Position numbers and translations under genes: made by a program | In this document: positions 7,732-15,489 of the stretch, in pieces | Numbering within the stretch: the first letter of the stretch is position 1 | How the letters are laid out: each line of letters opens with the position of its first letter | Notes under the pieces: generated by a model | Database searches by the model: none | What the model was told of the DNA's origin: nothing | What the model saw: the letters and a program-made list of their open reading frames with translations, nothing else | DNA from: JACJYE01 sp964432875 | GTDB taxonomy: Bacteria > Bacteroidota > Bacteroidia > Chitinophagales > Saprospiraceae | Assembly (NCBI GenBank): GCA_964432875.1 | Contig: CAYSPJ010000005.1 | Location: 21,278 to 85,277 of the forward strand | Direction: 5' to 3' | DNA: 64,000 bases

Positions 7732-9120
7732 TTAGGGTACTGGAGGGATGTTTTGTTGAGTTTTCTCTTCATCATCCAGCTCATCCAGTTTCTGGCGGGT
7801 TTCCTGGGCTTTGCTTTCCAGTTTAGCCGCCTGGAATATTTCGAGGGCCAAATTAAAATAATCCCGGGCAGTATTTTTTTCACCCATCAGCAGATAAACA
7901 TCGCCGATATTGAAAAGGTCTTCCCCTTCGCCTTCGGCAAAGCCGATTTGGCGGTCTATTTCAAGGGCTTGTTTGTGGTATTTTAGTGCTTTATCCAATT
8001 CGTTTTTTTTCTGATAAATCAGGCCGATGTTGCCCATTTGTACGGACGCGCCACGTAGGAAGCCCATTTCGGTATGGATTTGCAAGGCTTGTTTGATGTG
8101 CTGCAAAGCCTCGTCAAACTCTTCCCGGTCCATGAGCACCAGGCCGATATGCCCCAGGTGGTTGGCCTGCCCTTCGGGATAGCCCATGGCGCGGTGAACT
8201 TCCAGGGCTTGCCGAAAGTATTCCAGCGCATCTTCCTTCTGCTCCTGATGATAATGTGCCAAGCCGATATAGCCCAGGTCGTCCCCCTCGCCTTTCAGGT
8301 CACCAGTGCGGCGGTCCAGCTCCAGGGCGCGTCGATAGAGGGCCATCGCTTGCTTGTAGTCTTGCTTGCGGTGGCAGATACCCCCCAACCTGCTTAGGGC
8401 GTTGGAGAGGGTGCCTTCATCCTTGAGGCGTTGGGCCAGCCGTTTGGCTTCCTCAAAATAAGCCTGGGCTTTGTCGAGCCGGGAAATTTGGTAGGCGGCC
8501 TCGCCAGCTTCGTAGTAGCGGTGCAGCAGGGCTTGGCGCAAGGGCTTGGGGGCTTTCAGGTATTTCTTTAGCTCGCGCTCAGCTTCTTCAAAAGCTCTTT
8601 TGCCAGAAGAGGGCTGCCGCTCCTGGTCGAGGTTTTCTTGCACCCGGGCAGCCTCATCGGAAAATTGTTCGGCGACGTTGCTATAAGAAATAAAATCATA
8701 AGCTTTGGATAACAGCGCCATGTAGAGCGGCTGGCTAACGAGCACAATCAGGTTGAGGCGTTCACGTGTTACGATATCGCGGTGCCAGAGTAATTGCTCT
8801 GCTGCCAGCTGGAGGTCAGCGATCGGCTCGTGATAAATCGGCAAGACAATCGGCTGTTGCATGCTGCCATAGCTATGCAATAGTTGGTAGAGATTTTGGC
8901 TGATTTCCTGGCTTTGCGGCTCCAGGTACCAGTCGGGGTGCTGAGCGAGGATATCCTCTACGATGGCATCGCCCAGCCGGGGGGTGTCAACCCCGATCGT
9001 AGCCAGAAAAGGCGTACTGGGGCGCAGGTAGCGCAAGTTGTCCAGAAAATACTGGTAGCGCGGCCACTGCTGCCGGGGCAGCAAGCTTTCAACTATCGGC
9101 TTCCTCGTTTTTTCTGGCAT
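7732..9120 (-). CDS. TPR protein with degenerate NTPase-like N-terminal domain
   Basis: 462 aa. Residues about 190-440 hold roughly six tetratricopeptide repeats of the 40-residue TPR_12 type (repeated GNIGLIYQKKNELDKALKYHKQAL-like blocks with leading GLA/GHIGL and internal EALE). The N-terminal about 170 residues resemble a small P-loop NTPase with its nucleotide site lost. A strand then FLATIGVDTPRLGD stands where Walker A would be. LNLIVLVSQPLYMALLSKAYDFISYSNVAEQF resembles the conserved LVLWLP...APDFWSFRSGVFEF block of STAND/TPR proteins. Its first 11 codons overlap the end of the upstream ATPase gene, so the two are translationally coupled. A supportive partner or sensor role for the ATPase is inferred. 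Confidence 0.75.
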   Translation of the reverse strand: MPEKTRKPIVESLLPRQQWPRYQYFLDNLRYLRPSTPFLATIGVDTPRLGDAIVEDILAQHPDWYLEPQSQEISQNLYQLLHSYGSMQQPIVLPIYHEPIADLQLAAEQLLWHRDIVTRERLNLIVLVSQPLYMALLSKAYDFISYSNVAEQFSDEAARVQENLDQERQPSSGKRAFEEAERELKKYLKAPKPLRQALLHRYYEAGEAAYQISRLDKAQAYFEEAKRLAQRLKDEGTLSNALSRLGGICHRKQDYKQAMALYRRALELDRRTGDLKGEGDDLGYIGLAHYHQEQKEDALEYFRQALEVHRAMGYPEGQANHLGHIGLVLMDREEFDEALQHIKQALQIHTEMGFLRGASVQMGNIGLIYQKKNELDKALKYHKQALEIDRQIGFAEGEGEDLFNIGDVYLLMGEKNTARDYFNLALEIFQAAKLESKAQETRQKLDELDDEEKTQQNIPPVP

Positions 9121-10429
9121 AGATTTTCACCGTTTCTTCAATCAATGGGTTGAGGCTATACCAAGTCGGCTCATTGCGCACGCCGATAATCTGGTTGGCG
9201 AGGAAGGCCTCGATCAGCAGGTCTTCATTTTTTACCGATGGCGTGTTGTGGATGCGCACGCTCTCCAAGAGCTGGATTTTTTCCATACCGATTAGTGAAG
9301 ACTCTAACTCCTCCCGCATCCGGCTGGCACCGTAGTCCACATCTTCCAGGGTGATATGCGGGCGATTCAGCATGCGTACCCGCCGCCCGGCATAAGAGAT
9401 GATTTTGATGAATTGCCGGATGATACCGCCGGATTTGTCGATGGCATAGGCGATGGCCGCTTCGTCAATCAAGTGGCTGCCCGGGGCGATGCGCTTATAG
9501 ACAATATCGTGGAATAGCTTGCGGTTTTGAGCGATTTCCTGCTGTGTTTTTGCGGTTGATTGCCGAGTGATGGGGTTGGGGAAGAGCTTTAGCCCCAGGT
9601 ACTCATTGGTTACCTCGCCGGTTTCCTGGAATTGGCCATAAGTCATCAGCACGACCGGGACCGAGACGATTTTCTTGCAGTGCAGGCGGTCGATATAGTG
9701 CCGGTTATCGATGAATAGTTTGCGGATTTTATCCGCGTTGCGCACATGATCCAGCTCGTTAAAGACCAGTAGCAGTTGCTTTTTATATTGCAGCACCTCC
9801 TCCCGATAAGCCTGGATGATTTTATTGGTCGCCTCAAAGACATCGCGCGGGCTAACGTTGAAGACCTCGCGGACGATTTCCCGGGAGTGGCTATCCATGC
9901 GGATATTCGCAAAGACGTCGATGCCTGCTTTGAGCAATCCCAGGAAGCGCCCGATGGGGCTGTTGCCAAGGCCCGCCTGCAAGCCGGCACCACCTTCGCG
10001 CTTGACACCGGATTCTTCAATGCTCTCAAAGCTTACCCCTTCCAGCTTTTTTTTGATTTTTTGGAGCTCGGCTTCAAACTTGCGCTCCAGGTTGCGATGC
10101 CCTTTCATCAGCTTGTAAGCTACCGTGAGCAGCACGTCGGCGATGTCCACATCGTTCATGTCAAAGAGGTCGGTAGCGAAGAAGGTCACTACCTCGAAGT
10201 GCTGACGCACCTCCTTGTCGGGCAGGAAATTGAGCGCCGTAGTCTTACCCGTGCCGACCTGGCCCATGATGTAAATGGTATGCTGCTCCTGCCGGTCATA
10301 AATAATGCGGTCTTTAATCTCCAGGAGCTTCTGCTCGTAAATGGGCACGTAGAAATCTTCCTGCTCTACGGTCAGGAACCCCAAAAGCAGGTTGTTGACG
10401 AAATCGTTGATATTGGCCGCAGCTTCCAT
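9089..10429 (-). CDS. P-loop ATPase (ORC/STAND-like), partner of the TPR protein
   Basis: 446 aa from ATG 10429. An upstream in-frame GTG at 10471 coincides with the predicted transcription start and is rejected. Walker A is GQVGTGKT at residues 56-63; Walker B-like LLLVFNELDH is at 219-228. In between lies a long helical insert with coiled-coil character (around residues 112-135). A later GGIIRQFIKIISYAGRRV segment resembles the helical lid of ORC/Cdc6- or STAND-type ATPases. The last about 60 residues could form a winged helix (LIEAFLANQIIGVRN). The protein is probably cytosolic. The gene overlaps the TPR gene by 32 bases. No effector domain is visible. Function unknown; an ATP-driven sensing or scaffold role is inferred. 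Confidence 0.75.
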   Translation of the reverse strand: MEAAANINDFVNNLLLGFLTVEQEDFYVPIYEQKLLEIKDRIIYDRQEQHTIYIMGQVGTGKTTALNFLPDKEVRQHFEVVTFFATDLFDMNDVDIADVLLTVAYKLMKGHRNLERKFEAELQKIKKKLEGVSFESIEESGVKREGGAGLQAGLGNSPIGRFLGLLKAGIDVFANIRMDSHSREIVREVFNVSPRDVFEATNKIIQAYREEVLQYKKQLLLVFNELDHVRNADKIRKLFIDNRHYIDRLHCKKIVSVPVVLMTYGQFQETGEVTNEYLGLKLFPNPITRQSTAKTQQEIAQNRKLFHDIVYKRIAPGSHLIDEAAIAYAIDKSGGIIRQFIKIISYAGRRVRMLNRPHITLEDVDYGASRMREELESSLIGMEKIQLLESVRIHNTPSVKNEDLLIEAFLANQIIGVRNEPTWYSLNPLIEETVKIYARKNEEADS

Positions 10430-10478
10430 ACACAAAGATGAATTAGTGGGATGCACGAGTGCTCGAGGCACCTGGCTT

Positions 10479-10508
10479 CAAAAATAACAAAAAACTTTGG
10501 CATGGCAA
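10479..10508 (-). promoter_or_regulatory. Promoter of the ATPase-TPR operon
   Basis: Minus strand: -33 TTG (10506-10508), 19-base spacer, then -7 TATTTTTG (10479-10486), an exact TAnnTTTG. This is one of the best full Bacteroidota promoters in the window. It sits between the small ORF and the ATPase, predicts transcription start near 10472 and fixes the ATPase start at ATG 10429. Confidence 0.6.
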
Positions 10509-10697
10509 CTAATCCACGAGGTCGCGGTACTGGCGGGCGAAGTCATCCACAGTAATGCTATGGAGCGCCTCTAGTTCATATACTTCTTGCGGTGTAGCCA
10601 GCTCGAACTGTTCCACTACGCCTAAGGCTTGCAAGGCGTGGATAATATCCAGGAAAGCGCGCTCTTTTCCTTCTTTGATTCGGATGCAGTAGTCCAT
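10509..10697 (-). CDS. Small conserved-looking protein, possible orphan antitoxin-like
   Basis: 62 aa, ATG at 10697. The sequence is MDYCIRIKEGKERAFLDIIH, then a helical segment, an acidic middle and a C-terminal SITVDDFARQYRDLV. An N-terminal strand-helix followed by an acidic helical tail is the layout of small Bacteroidota antitoxin-like proteins, but no toxin gene lies beside it. It ends directly at the -33 element of the ATPase operon promoter and could be its first gene or an independent one. Codon use and an ATG start are reasonable. No family is recognised; it could still be spurious. Confidence 0.45.
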   Translation of the reverse strand: MDYCIRIKEGKERAFLDIIHALQALGVVEQFELATPQEVYELEALHSITVDDFARQYRDLVD

Positions 10698-10866
10698 TGT
10701 GTTGATTTAGTAATGTTATTAGGAGCGTACTTGGGTTAAAGAGGATCCCTACTTCAAGGTAAAAGCAAATTGGCGGGCAAAGGTTCAAAAAGCCTGGCTT
10801 ATTCACTCGCTCATAGAGCTGAGGCAGTGGATAAGCTGGGGCAAAATGCAGCAGCAAACCAGCCGA

Positions 10867-11949
10867 TTACTCCTCTTCTTCCACCAGGGGTGCCCAGGGG
10901 AAGACGTCTTTTTCGGTTTGAGGGGGCGGCGCTGGCGCTGGCGCAGGTTCAATCCTTTTCCCTTTTTTCTCTTCCTTTTCCAAGTGATGCTGGCGCATTT
11001 CCTCATCTGCTTTTTCGTAGGCGCGGATGATTTCCTTTACCAGGCGGTGGCGCACCACGTCTTCGGCATCGAGGTAAATGGTCTGGATGCCCTCCAGGTG
11101 TTCGAGGAGGTCAATGGCGCGGCGGAGGCCAGATTTTTGGTGAAAAGGCAGGTCTATTTGGGAAAGGTCGCCAGTGATGATGCACTGGGCAGAAGGCCCC
11201 AGGCGAGTAAGGAACATTTTGAGCTGCATGGTGGAGCAGTTCTGCGCCTCGTCGAGGATGATGAAGGCGTTATCGAGGGTGCGGCCCCGCATGAATGCCA
11301 GGGGAGCGATTTCGATGATGCGGTTGGTCATAAACTGCTGTAGTTTTTCCACCGGCAGCATATCATCCAGGGCATCATAGAGCGGGCGCAGGTAGGGGTC
11401 CACCTTTTCCTTGAGGTCGCCGGGTAAGAAGCCAAGGCTTTCGCCGGCTTCAACGGCCGGCCGGGTCAGGATGATTTTTTTGACCTGGCGGTTTTTCAGC
11501 GCGCGCACGGCAAGCGCGACTGCGGTATAAGTTTTGCCAGTACCGGCGGGGCCTACGGCAAAGACGATGTCGCTCTGCTCTGAAGCCTCGATGAGCTTTT
11601 TCTGGTTGCGCGTCTTAGCTTTAATGGGTTTACCTTCCCGGCCATAAAGGATAGTTTTGTTCGAGCTGGTACTGCTCAGGCGGGTCTCAAAGGGATTGGT
11701 GCCGCTGAGCAAGTCCTCCACCATTTGCATGGGCAACTCCTCGTGCTCCTGGAGCAAGCGCACCATGACCTCGAACTTGTCTTTTGCTTTCTGGGTAAAC
11801 TTTTTTTCGCCGACGATTTTAACGCTATTGCCCCGGGAGGTGATCGCCACCTCGGGGAATGCCTTGCGCAGCAAGTTTAGCTTGGCATTATTTTCGCCGT
11901 ACAGCTCGACTAAATCTACGCTGTCAACGGTCAGGATAATTTCGCTCAA
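10867..11949 (-). CDS. phoH: PhoH-family ATPase
   Basis: About 360 aa if started at TTG 11949. The frame is open to 12195, but that extension overlaps the start of the divergent gene and has no homologous look. An in-frame TTG seven codons upstream is an alternative start. PhoH proteins are cytosolic ATPases linked to RNA metabolism and phosphate stress. Seen: an N-terminal KH-like region (VELYGENNAKLNLLRKAFPEV, NSVKIVGEK), Walker A GPAGTGKT, ILTRPAVEAGESLGFLPGD, Walker B AFIILDEAQNC, TRLGPSAQCIITGDLSQIDLP, and a basic then Pro-rich tail. This is a full-length PhoH/PhoL-type protein. The exact start is uncertain. Confidence 0.88.
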   Translation of the reverse strand: MSEIILTVDSVDLVELYGENNAKLNLLRKAFPEVAITSRGNSVKIVGEKKFTQKAKDKFEVMVRLLQEHEELPMQMVEDLLSGTNPFETRLSSTSSNKTILYGREGKPIKAKTRNQKKLIEASEQSDIVFAVGPAGTGKTYTAVALAVRALKNRQVKKIILTRPAVEAGESLGFLPGDLKEKVDPYLRPLYDALDDMLPVEKLQQFMTNRIIEIAPLAFMRGRTLDNAFIILDEAQNCSTMQLKMFLTRLGPSAQCIITGDLSQIDLPFHQKSGLRRAIDLLEHLEGIQTIYLDAEDVVRHRLVKEIIRAYEKADEEMRQHHLEKEEKKGKRIEPAPAPAPPPQTEKDVFPWAPLVEEEE

Positions 11950-12080
11950 TACGGAACCTTTGTTTTTGATCAATGAATCTGTTTGCAGCAAGGAAACCCT
12001 TTTTGCGCTTGAAAAGTTCAGTAAAAGCGGTTTCCAGGGCGCGAAAAACCGGGGCTGCTGCCCGGGCACTTGGCGCAAAA

Positions 12081-12088
12081 CAAAAGTA
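12081..12088 (-). promoter_or_regulatory. Candidate -7 box for phoH
   Basis: Minus strand TACTTTTG, an exact TAnnTTTG. It implies a roughly 125-base leader before TTG 11949. This also argues against the long N-terminal extension of the open frame. Confidence 0.4.
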
Positions 12089-12194
12089 CGGCGATTATCT
12101 GTACCGTGCCAGAGTTTTGATACTCCTTTTCGCAAGTATTTCTCCACAAAGAAATATTCTCCTAAATTTACGCCTGCCAAATAACAAAAAACCA

Positions 12195-12977
12195 ATGCTT
12201 CCGACTATGCCCATTGTAACGTTTACGACCGACTTTGGCTGGCACGACCACTACCTGGCCACCATCAAGGGGGCGCTGCTGTGCAAATGCCCCCAGCTGA
12301 CGCTTGTCGATATCACCCATGGCATCAAGAATTACGATATTGTGCAGGCGGCTTTCCTGTTCCGCAGCGCCTGGCCTAGTTTCCCGGCCGGGGCCATCCA
12401 CCTCATCAGTGTCAATGATTACTATGCTTTGGAGAAGCGCTATCTGGCTACGGAGTATCAGGGGCACTACTTTATAGCACCAGATAACGGCTTGTTTTCG
12501 CTGATTTTTGATGAGCTCCCGGCACAGATCATCGAGCTGGAATACGACTCTGCGGACTCTTTCCCGCTAAAGGAGGTCTATTCAACTGCTATCGGCCGCC
12601 TGGGGCAAGGCTTGCCGCTCGCCGAGCTAGGCCCGCCAGCACGAGATGTGGTGCAGCGTATTGCTTTACAGCCAGTTATCGGCAGCTCACACATCCGCGG
12701 CTCTATCGTCTATATTGACAATTTCGAGAATGCGATTTCTAATGTTTCCCAAGATTTATTTGAAAAAGGCAGAGGGCAGCGCCAGTTTGCTTTATTCTTC
12801 AAACGCAACGACCCCATCCGCCGGCTTTCCCGGGACTACCACGAGGTGCCGGTAGGAGAGCCGCTTTGCCGTTTCAACTCTGCAGGATACCTGGAGCTGG
12901 CCGTCAATATGGGCAAAGCCGCCAGTTTGCTGGGGCTAAAGGTCGATGATAATATTCAAATAGACTTCCACTCATGA
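12195..12977 (+). CDS. SAM hydrolase / SAM hydroxide adenosyltransferase (DUF62)
   Basis: 260 aa from ATG 12195 (a second ATG lies at 12207). The frame is open further upstream but runs back over the phoH 5' end. The family hydrolyses S-adenosylmethionine to adenosine and methionine, and is homologous to fluorinases. Seen: the N-terminal MPIVTFTTDFGWHDHYLATIKG, with the Asp that binds ribose; LVDITHGIKNYDIVQAAFLF; HLISVNDYYALE; FIAPDNGLFSLIFDE; and the C-terminal-domain GSIVYIDNFENAISNVS, where the Asn and surrounding residues bind adenine. The length is normal. The stop overlaps the next gene's ATG by 4 bases, so the two are coupled. Confidence 0.9.
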   Translation: MLPTMPIVTFTTDFGWHDHYLATIKGALLCKCPQLTLVDITHGIKNYDIVQAAFLFRSAWPSFPAGAIHLISVNDYYALEKRYLATEYQGHYFIAPDNGLFSLIFDELPAQIIELEYDSADSFPLKEVYSTAIGRLGQGLPLAELGPPARDVVQRIALQPVIGSSHIRGSIVYIDNFENAISNVSQDLFEKGRGQRQFALFFKRNDPIRRLSRDYHEVPVGEPLCRFNSAGYLELAVNMGKAASLLGLKVDDNIQIDFHS

Positions 12978-13258
12978 TCAAACGCATCGTCAAACTCACT
13001 TTTAGGGAAGACCAAGTCACCGAATTTCTGGCACTTTTTGCAGAAACCAATGAGCGCATCCGCAGCTTCCCCGGCTGCCAGCACCTCGAGCTATTGCGCT
13101 GTGACCAGCCAGCCAATATTTTCTTCACCTATAGTATTTGGGATGGCCAGGAGCAGCTCGACCATTATCGCTATTCGGAATTCTTCCGGGATACCTGGCA
13201 ACGCACCAAGGCGCTTTTTGCGGAAAAAGCGGAGGCCTGGAGCGTGATGGAAGTGTAA
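12974..13258 (+). CDS. Antibiotic biosynthesis monooxygenase (ABM) domain protein
   Basis: 94 aa, the size of a single ABM ferredoxin-like domain. Seen: N-terminal MIKRIVKLTFREDQVTEFLALFAETNERIRSFPGCQHLELL, the strand-helix-strand with the typical xFPGCxxLxLL; then ANIFFTYSIWDGQEQLDHYRYSEFFRDTW, the xWxxxExxxxHxxSxxF pattern. Such proteins act as small cofactor-free oxygenases or dimeric binding proteins; the substrate cannot be told here. Start ATG 12974 overlaps the SAM hydrolase stop (ATGA), implying an operon. Confidence 0.85.
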   Translation: MIKRIVKLTFREDQVTEFLALFAETNERIRSFPGCQHLELLRCDQPANIFFTYSIWDGQEQLDHYRYSEFFRDTWQRTKALFAEKAEAWSVMEV

Positions 13259-13408
13259 GCCTACACCTTCGCTTAAGGAGGCGCGGTAATCTTCATAAGA
13301 ACAGCCACCCGGGTAATACAATGCATTCGTTTTCCGAGAAGCCGTACAGGCTTGCGGCTTAGTGCCAAGATTTTATATACATCTTGTCTTGCTCTGGCGC
13401 CTTGCCGC

Positions 13409-14434
13409 CTAGCGCAGCAGCAGCCAATCTTTGAACTGTAGCGCCAATACCCCCACTACGATGAGTAGGTGGATGATTTCGGCAATGCGAGGCGGCAGCT
13501 TGATGAAATTGAAGGACAACATGATGCCGATGGGCACTGCCGTAATCATCAATAGGGACAACTGGATATCCGCTTGCACCAGTAGCGCTAGAGCGGAGAG
13601 CAGTAAAGCCCAATAGATAAGATTGATTTTGCGCTGAACTTCAATGACTTGTTTGAAGAGGTAGCTGCCATAGCTGAATAATATAATCAGGATGACAATA
13701 GCGAAAATAGCCAGGCTGAAGTAAATAGAATTCACATCCGCTTGGGGGGTGAAATCCAAAAAGCCAAAGCTTTGGAGGATGCCTTCCTGCCAGAGCGCTG
13801 GCAGGCTGTCCTGCCAAAAGGCATAAACTGATAGCAACAAGTAGGGGGTCAACAGGCCGATGACCACCATCAGGCGCTCCCGAAGCTTGAAGGCGCGAAA
13901 AGAGTTTAGCCCTACGAAACCCAAGACGACAAAGACTAAATAAGAAGCGTAAAACAAAGCCGCGATGCCTACCCAGAAGCCGATGTTGAAGATGCGGTCG
14001 GCGCAATCGGCCTTTTTATAGATGCTGAAGATTTCGCCCAGTGCGATGATTAGGAAGGTGTTGGCTAGCAGCGATGGGGAAAGGTAGAGGAATTCGGGCA
14101 AAGCACTGCTAATGAGGATGTAAAAAAGCCCTGGGAAAAGGCTGGTTTCCTCGGCAAGCCGGTGCTCGATGACCAAGTAGTTGATGTAAGTGGCCTGGAG
14201 CAGCAGCAAGGCCATCGCTATAATATCGGCCGTGAGCCCATGAGGGCCGACCATCCCATATACCCAGCCGGATAGTGGCCCGTAAGCGAGCGGCTCAGCG
14301 CCATCGGGCACAAACCAGATAGAAATGCGCATCAGCACCACATAAAAAGCTAGTAATATGCTGGCCAGCAGTTGGTTGGTTCGGAATAAGGCTAACACCG
14401 GCTTGTTTCTGTTTTTGGTTTCGCGATCTGGCAA
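13409..14434 (-). CDS. Polytopic membrane protein, DUF6427-like
   Basis: 341 aa from TTG 14434 (a GTG lies 12 codons in). About nine hydrophobic segments alternate with short loops: starting LLASILLAFYVVLM, then ADIIAMALLLLQATYINYLVI, LFYILISSALPEF, LLANTFLIIALGEIF, and ending IIHLLIVVGVLALQF. The early ALFRTNQ and the pair of Asn/Tyr-containing helices fit the Bacteroidota DUF6427 family, whose role is unknown. It has no signal peptide. It is divergent from the exported RidA gene, with about 220 bases between. Confidence 0.7.
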   Translation of the reverse strand: MPDRETKNRNKPVLALFRTNQLLASILLAFYVVLMRISIWFVPDGAEPLAYGPLSGWVYGMVGPHGLTADIIAMALLLLQATYINYLVIEHRLAEETSLFPGLFYILISSALPEFLYLSPSLLANTFLIIALGEIFSIYKKADCADRIFNIGFWVGIAALFYASYLVFVVLGFVGLNSFRAFKLRERLMVVIGLLTPYLLLSVYAFWQDSLPALWQEGILQSFGFLDFTPQADVNSIYFSLAIFAIVILIILFSYGSYLFKQVIEVQRKINLIYWALLLSALALLVQADIQLSLLMITAVPIGIMLSFNFIKLPPRIAEIIHLLIVVGVLALQFKDWLLLR

Positions 14435-14460
14435 GGCTTATATTAGGCCTTCCCGCATCG

Positions 14461-14468
14461 CAAATTTA
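14461..14468 (-). promoter_or_regulatory. Candidate -7 box for the DUF6427-like gene
   Basis: Minus strand TAAATTTG, an exact TAnnTTTG match, 26 bases before the TTG start at 14434. Confidence 0.45.
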
Positions 14469-14544
14469 CCAAAAATATTCACTCGCTACCTTCCTTGCGC
14501 TCCTTTAAATGCTTCCTGCTCGTCATATTGGGTGCCGTTGTGCG

Positions 14545-14552
14545 TATCTTTG
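14545..14552 (+). promoter_or_regulatory. Candidate -7 box for exported RidA
   Basis: TATCTTTG, an exact TAnnTTTG match. A TTG at 14528-14530 lies slightly too close (14 bases) for the usual -33 spacing. The leader would be about 95 bases. Confidence 0.4.
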
Positions 14553-14652
14553 CGATATGGAGGCTACCAGCTGGTGAGGATTGATCTGCTTTGCCGTGGT
14601 TGACTTCCTGCTTTGAAAAACCTGAAAGAGGCATTTTACAAAAACAGCAATT

Positions 14653-15201
14653 ATGTGGAAATTTAGCAAAAACTTGAGATTTGGGGCCCTTTGGGCATTT
14701 GCCATGCTGCTGGCCAGCCCGCTGCTGGCACAGGAGCAAATCCACCCCGAAAAGCGGCTGGAAGAGCTGGGTATCGAACTGCGCCCACCTCGCGCTTCAG
14801 TGAATAACTACGTACCCGCGGTGCGCACGGGCCAGCTGGTGTTCACCTCCGGCAATATCCCCTACAAAGCCGACGGCACGCTCATCCGCGGTAAGGTAGG
14901 AGGAGACTTGAGTTTAGAGGAGGGGCGGGAGGCAGCCCGCGAAACCGCCATCAACCTGCTGAGCGTGCTCAAAAATGAATTGGGCGATCTGGGCAAAGTC
15001 AAGCGCATCGTCAAAGTACTCGGCATGGTCAACTGCACGGCAGGCTTTGAGCAGCAACCTGCGGTGATGAATGCCTTCTCCGATTTGATGGTCGAAGTAT
15101 TTGGCGAGCGCGGCCGCCATGCCCGCTCAGCCGTGGGCATGTTCGCACTGCCGTTCAATGTAGCGGTGGAGATTGAGATGGTGGTGGAAGTGGAGGAGTA
15201 A
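14653..15201 (+). CDS. Exported RidA/YjgF-family protein
   Basis: 182 aa: a 26-residue Sec signal peptide (hydrophobic FGALWAFAMLLASPLL then AQ-EQ) followed by a complete RidA-like domain of the YjgH/TdcF-like type. Cytosolic RidA trimers deaminate reactive 2-aminoacrylate using a conserved Arg near the C-terminus. Here the matching block is GRHARSAVGMFALPFNVAVEIEMV, and the Arg is present. N-terminal RPPRASVNNYVPAVRTGQLVFTSGNIPY and central VKRIVKVLGMVNC agree with the family. The signal peptide makes it periplasmic, where the canonical substrate is not expected, so another imine or binding role is likely. Monocistronic. Confidence 0.85.
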   Translation: MWKFSKNLRFGALWAFAMLLASPLLAQEQIHPEKRLEELGIELRPPRASVNNYVPAVRTGQLVFTSGNIPYKADGTLIRGKVGGDLSLEEGREAARETAINLLSVLKNELGDLGKVKRIVKVLGMVNCTAGFEQQPAVMNAFSDLMVEVFGERGRHARSAVGMFALPFNVAVEIEMVVEVEE

Positions 15202-15257
15202 ATAGCAGAGAAGATAAGGGGCAGAGCGGTGACAGTTCGTAGCTTGAAATAAACGAA

Positions 15258-15463
15258 ACTATTTAGCTAGCTTCGAGTTTTGAGCTACGAGCCACGAGCT
15301 ACTCGCCCGGCAGAAAAAAGCTTCGCTATTCCAGGGGGCGAGTTTTTGGCCATGCCTTCAGGATTAAGTTTAGAAAATCTTCTTTTCTACGGTTGAAACT
15401 TGGCGCCCCCCTTTTACCAAGGCTGAACTCGAAACTCGAAACTCGAGACAGCAGCTAAATAGT
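15258..15463. repeat. Palindromic repeat family A, copy 1 (206 bp, MITE-like)
   Basis: Ends are inverted: ACTATTTAGCTAGCTTCGAG at the left and CTCGAGACAGCAGCTAAATAGT-type sequence at the right (ACTATTTAGC / GCTAAATAGT perfect). Inside are GAGCTACGAGCCACGAGCT, GGATTAAGTTT, CGGTTGAAACT and CCAAGGCTGAACTCG, all recurring in the same order in the copy at 60563-60756. No ORF. It ends 26 bases before the ATG of the isomerase-like gene. Confidence 0.75.
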
Positions 15464-15489
15464 AAAAAAAACAATCAAAAAACGAGATT

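Noticed and set aside
11950..12195. N-terminal extension of phoH to an upstream start
   Set aside because: It overlaps the start of the SAM hydrolase gene, lies across a perfect -7 box and has no PhoH-like sequence.
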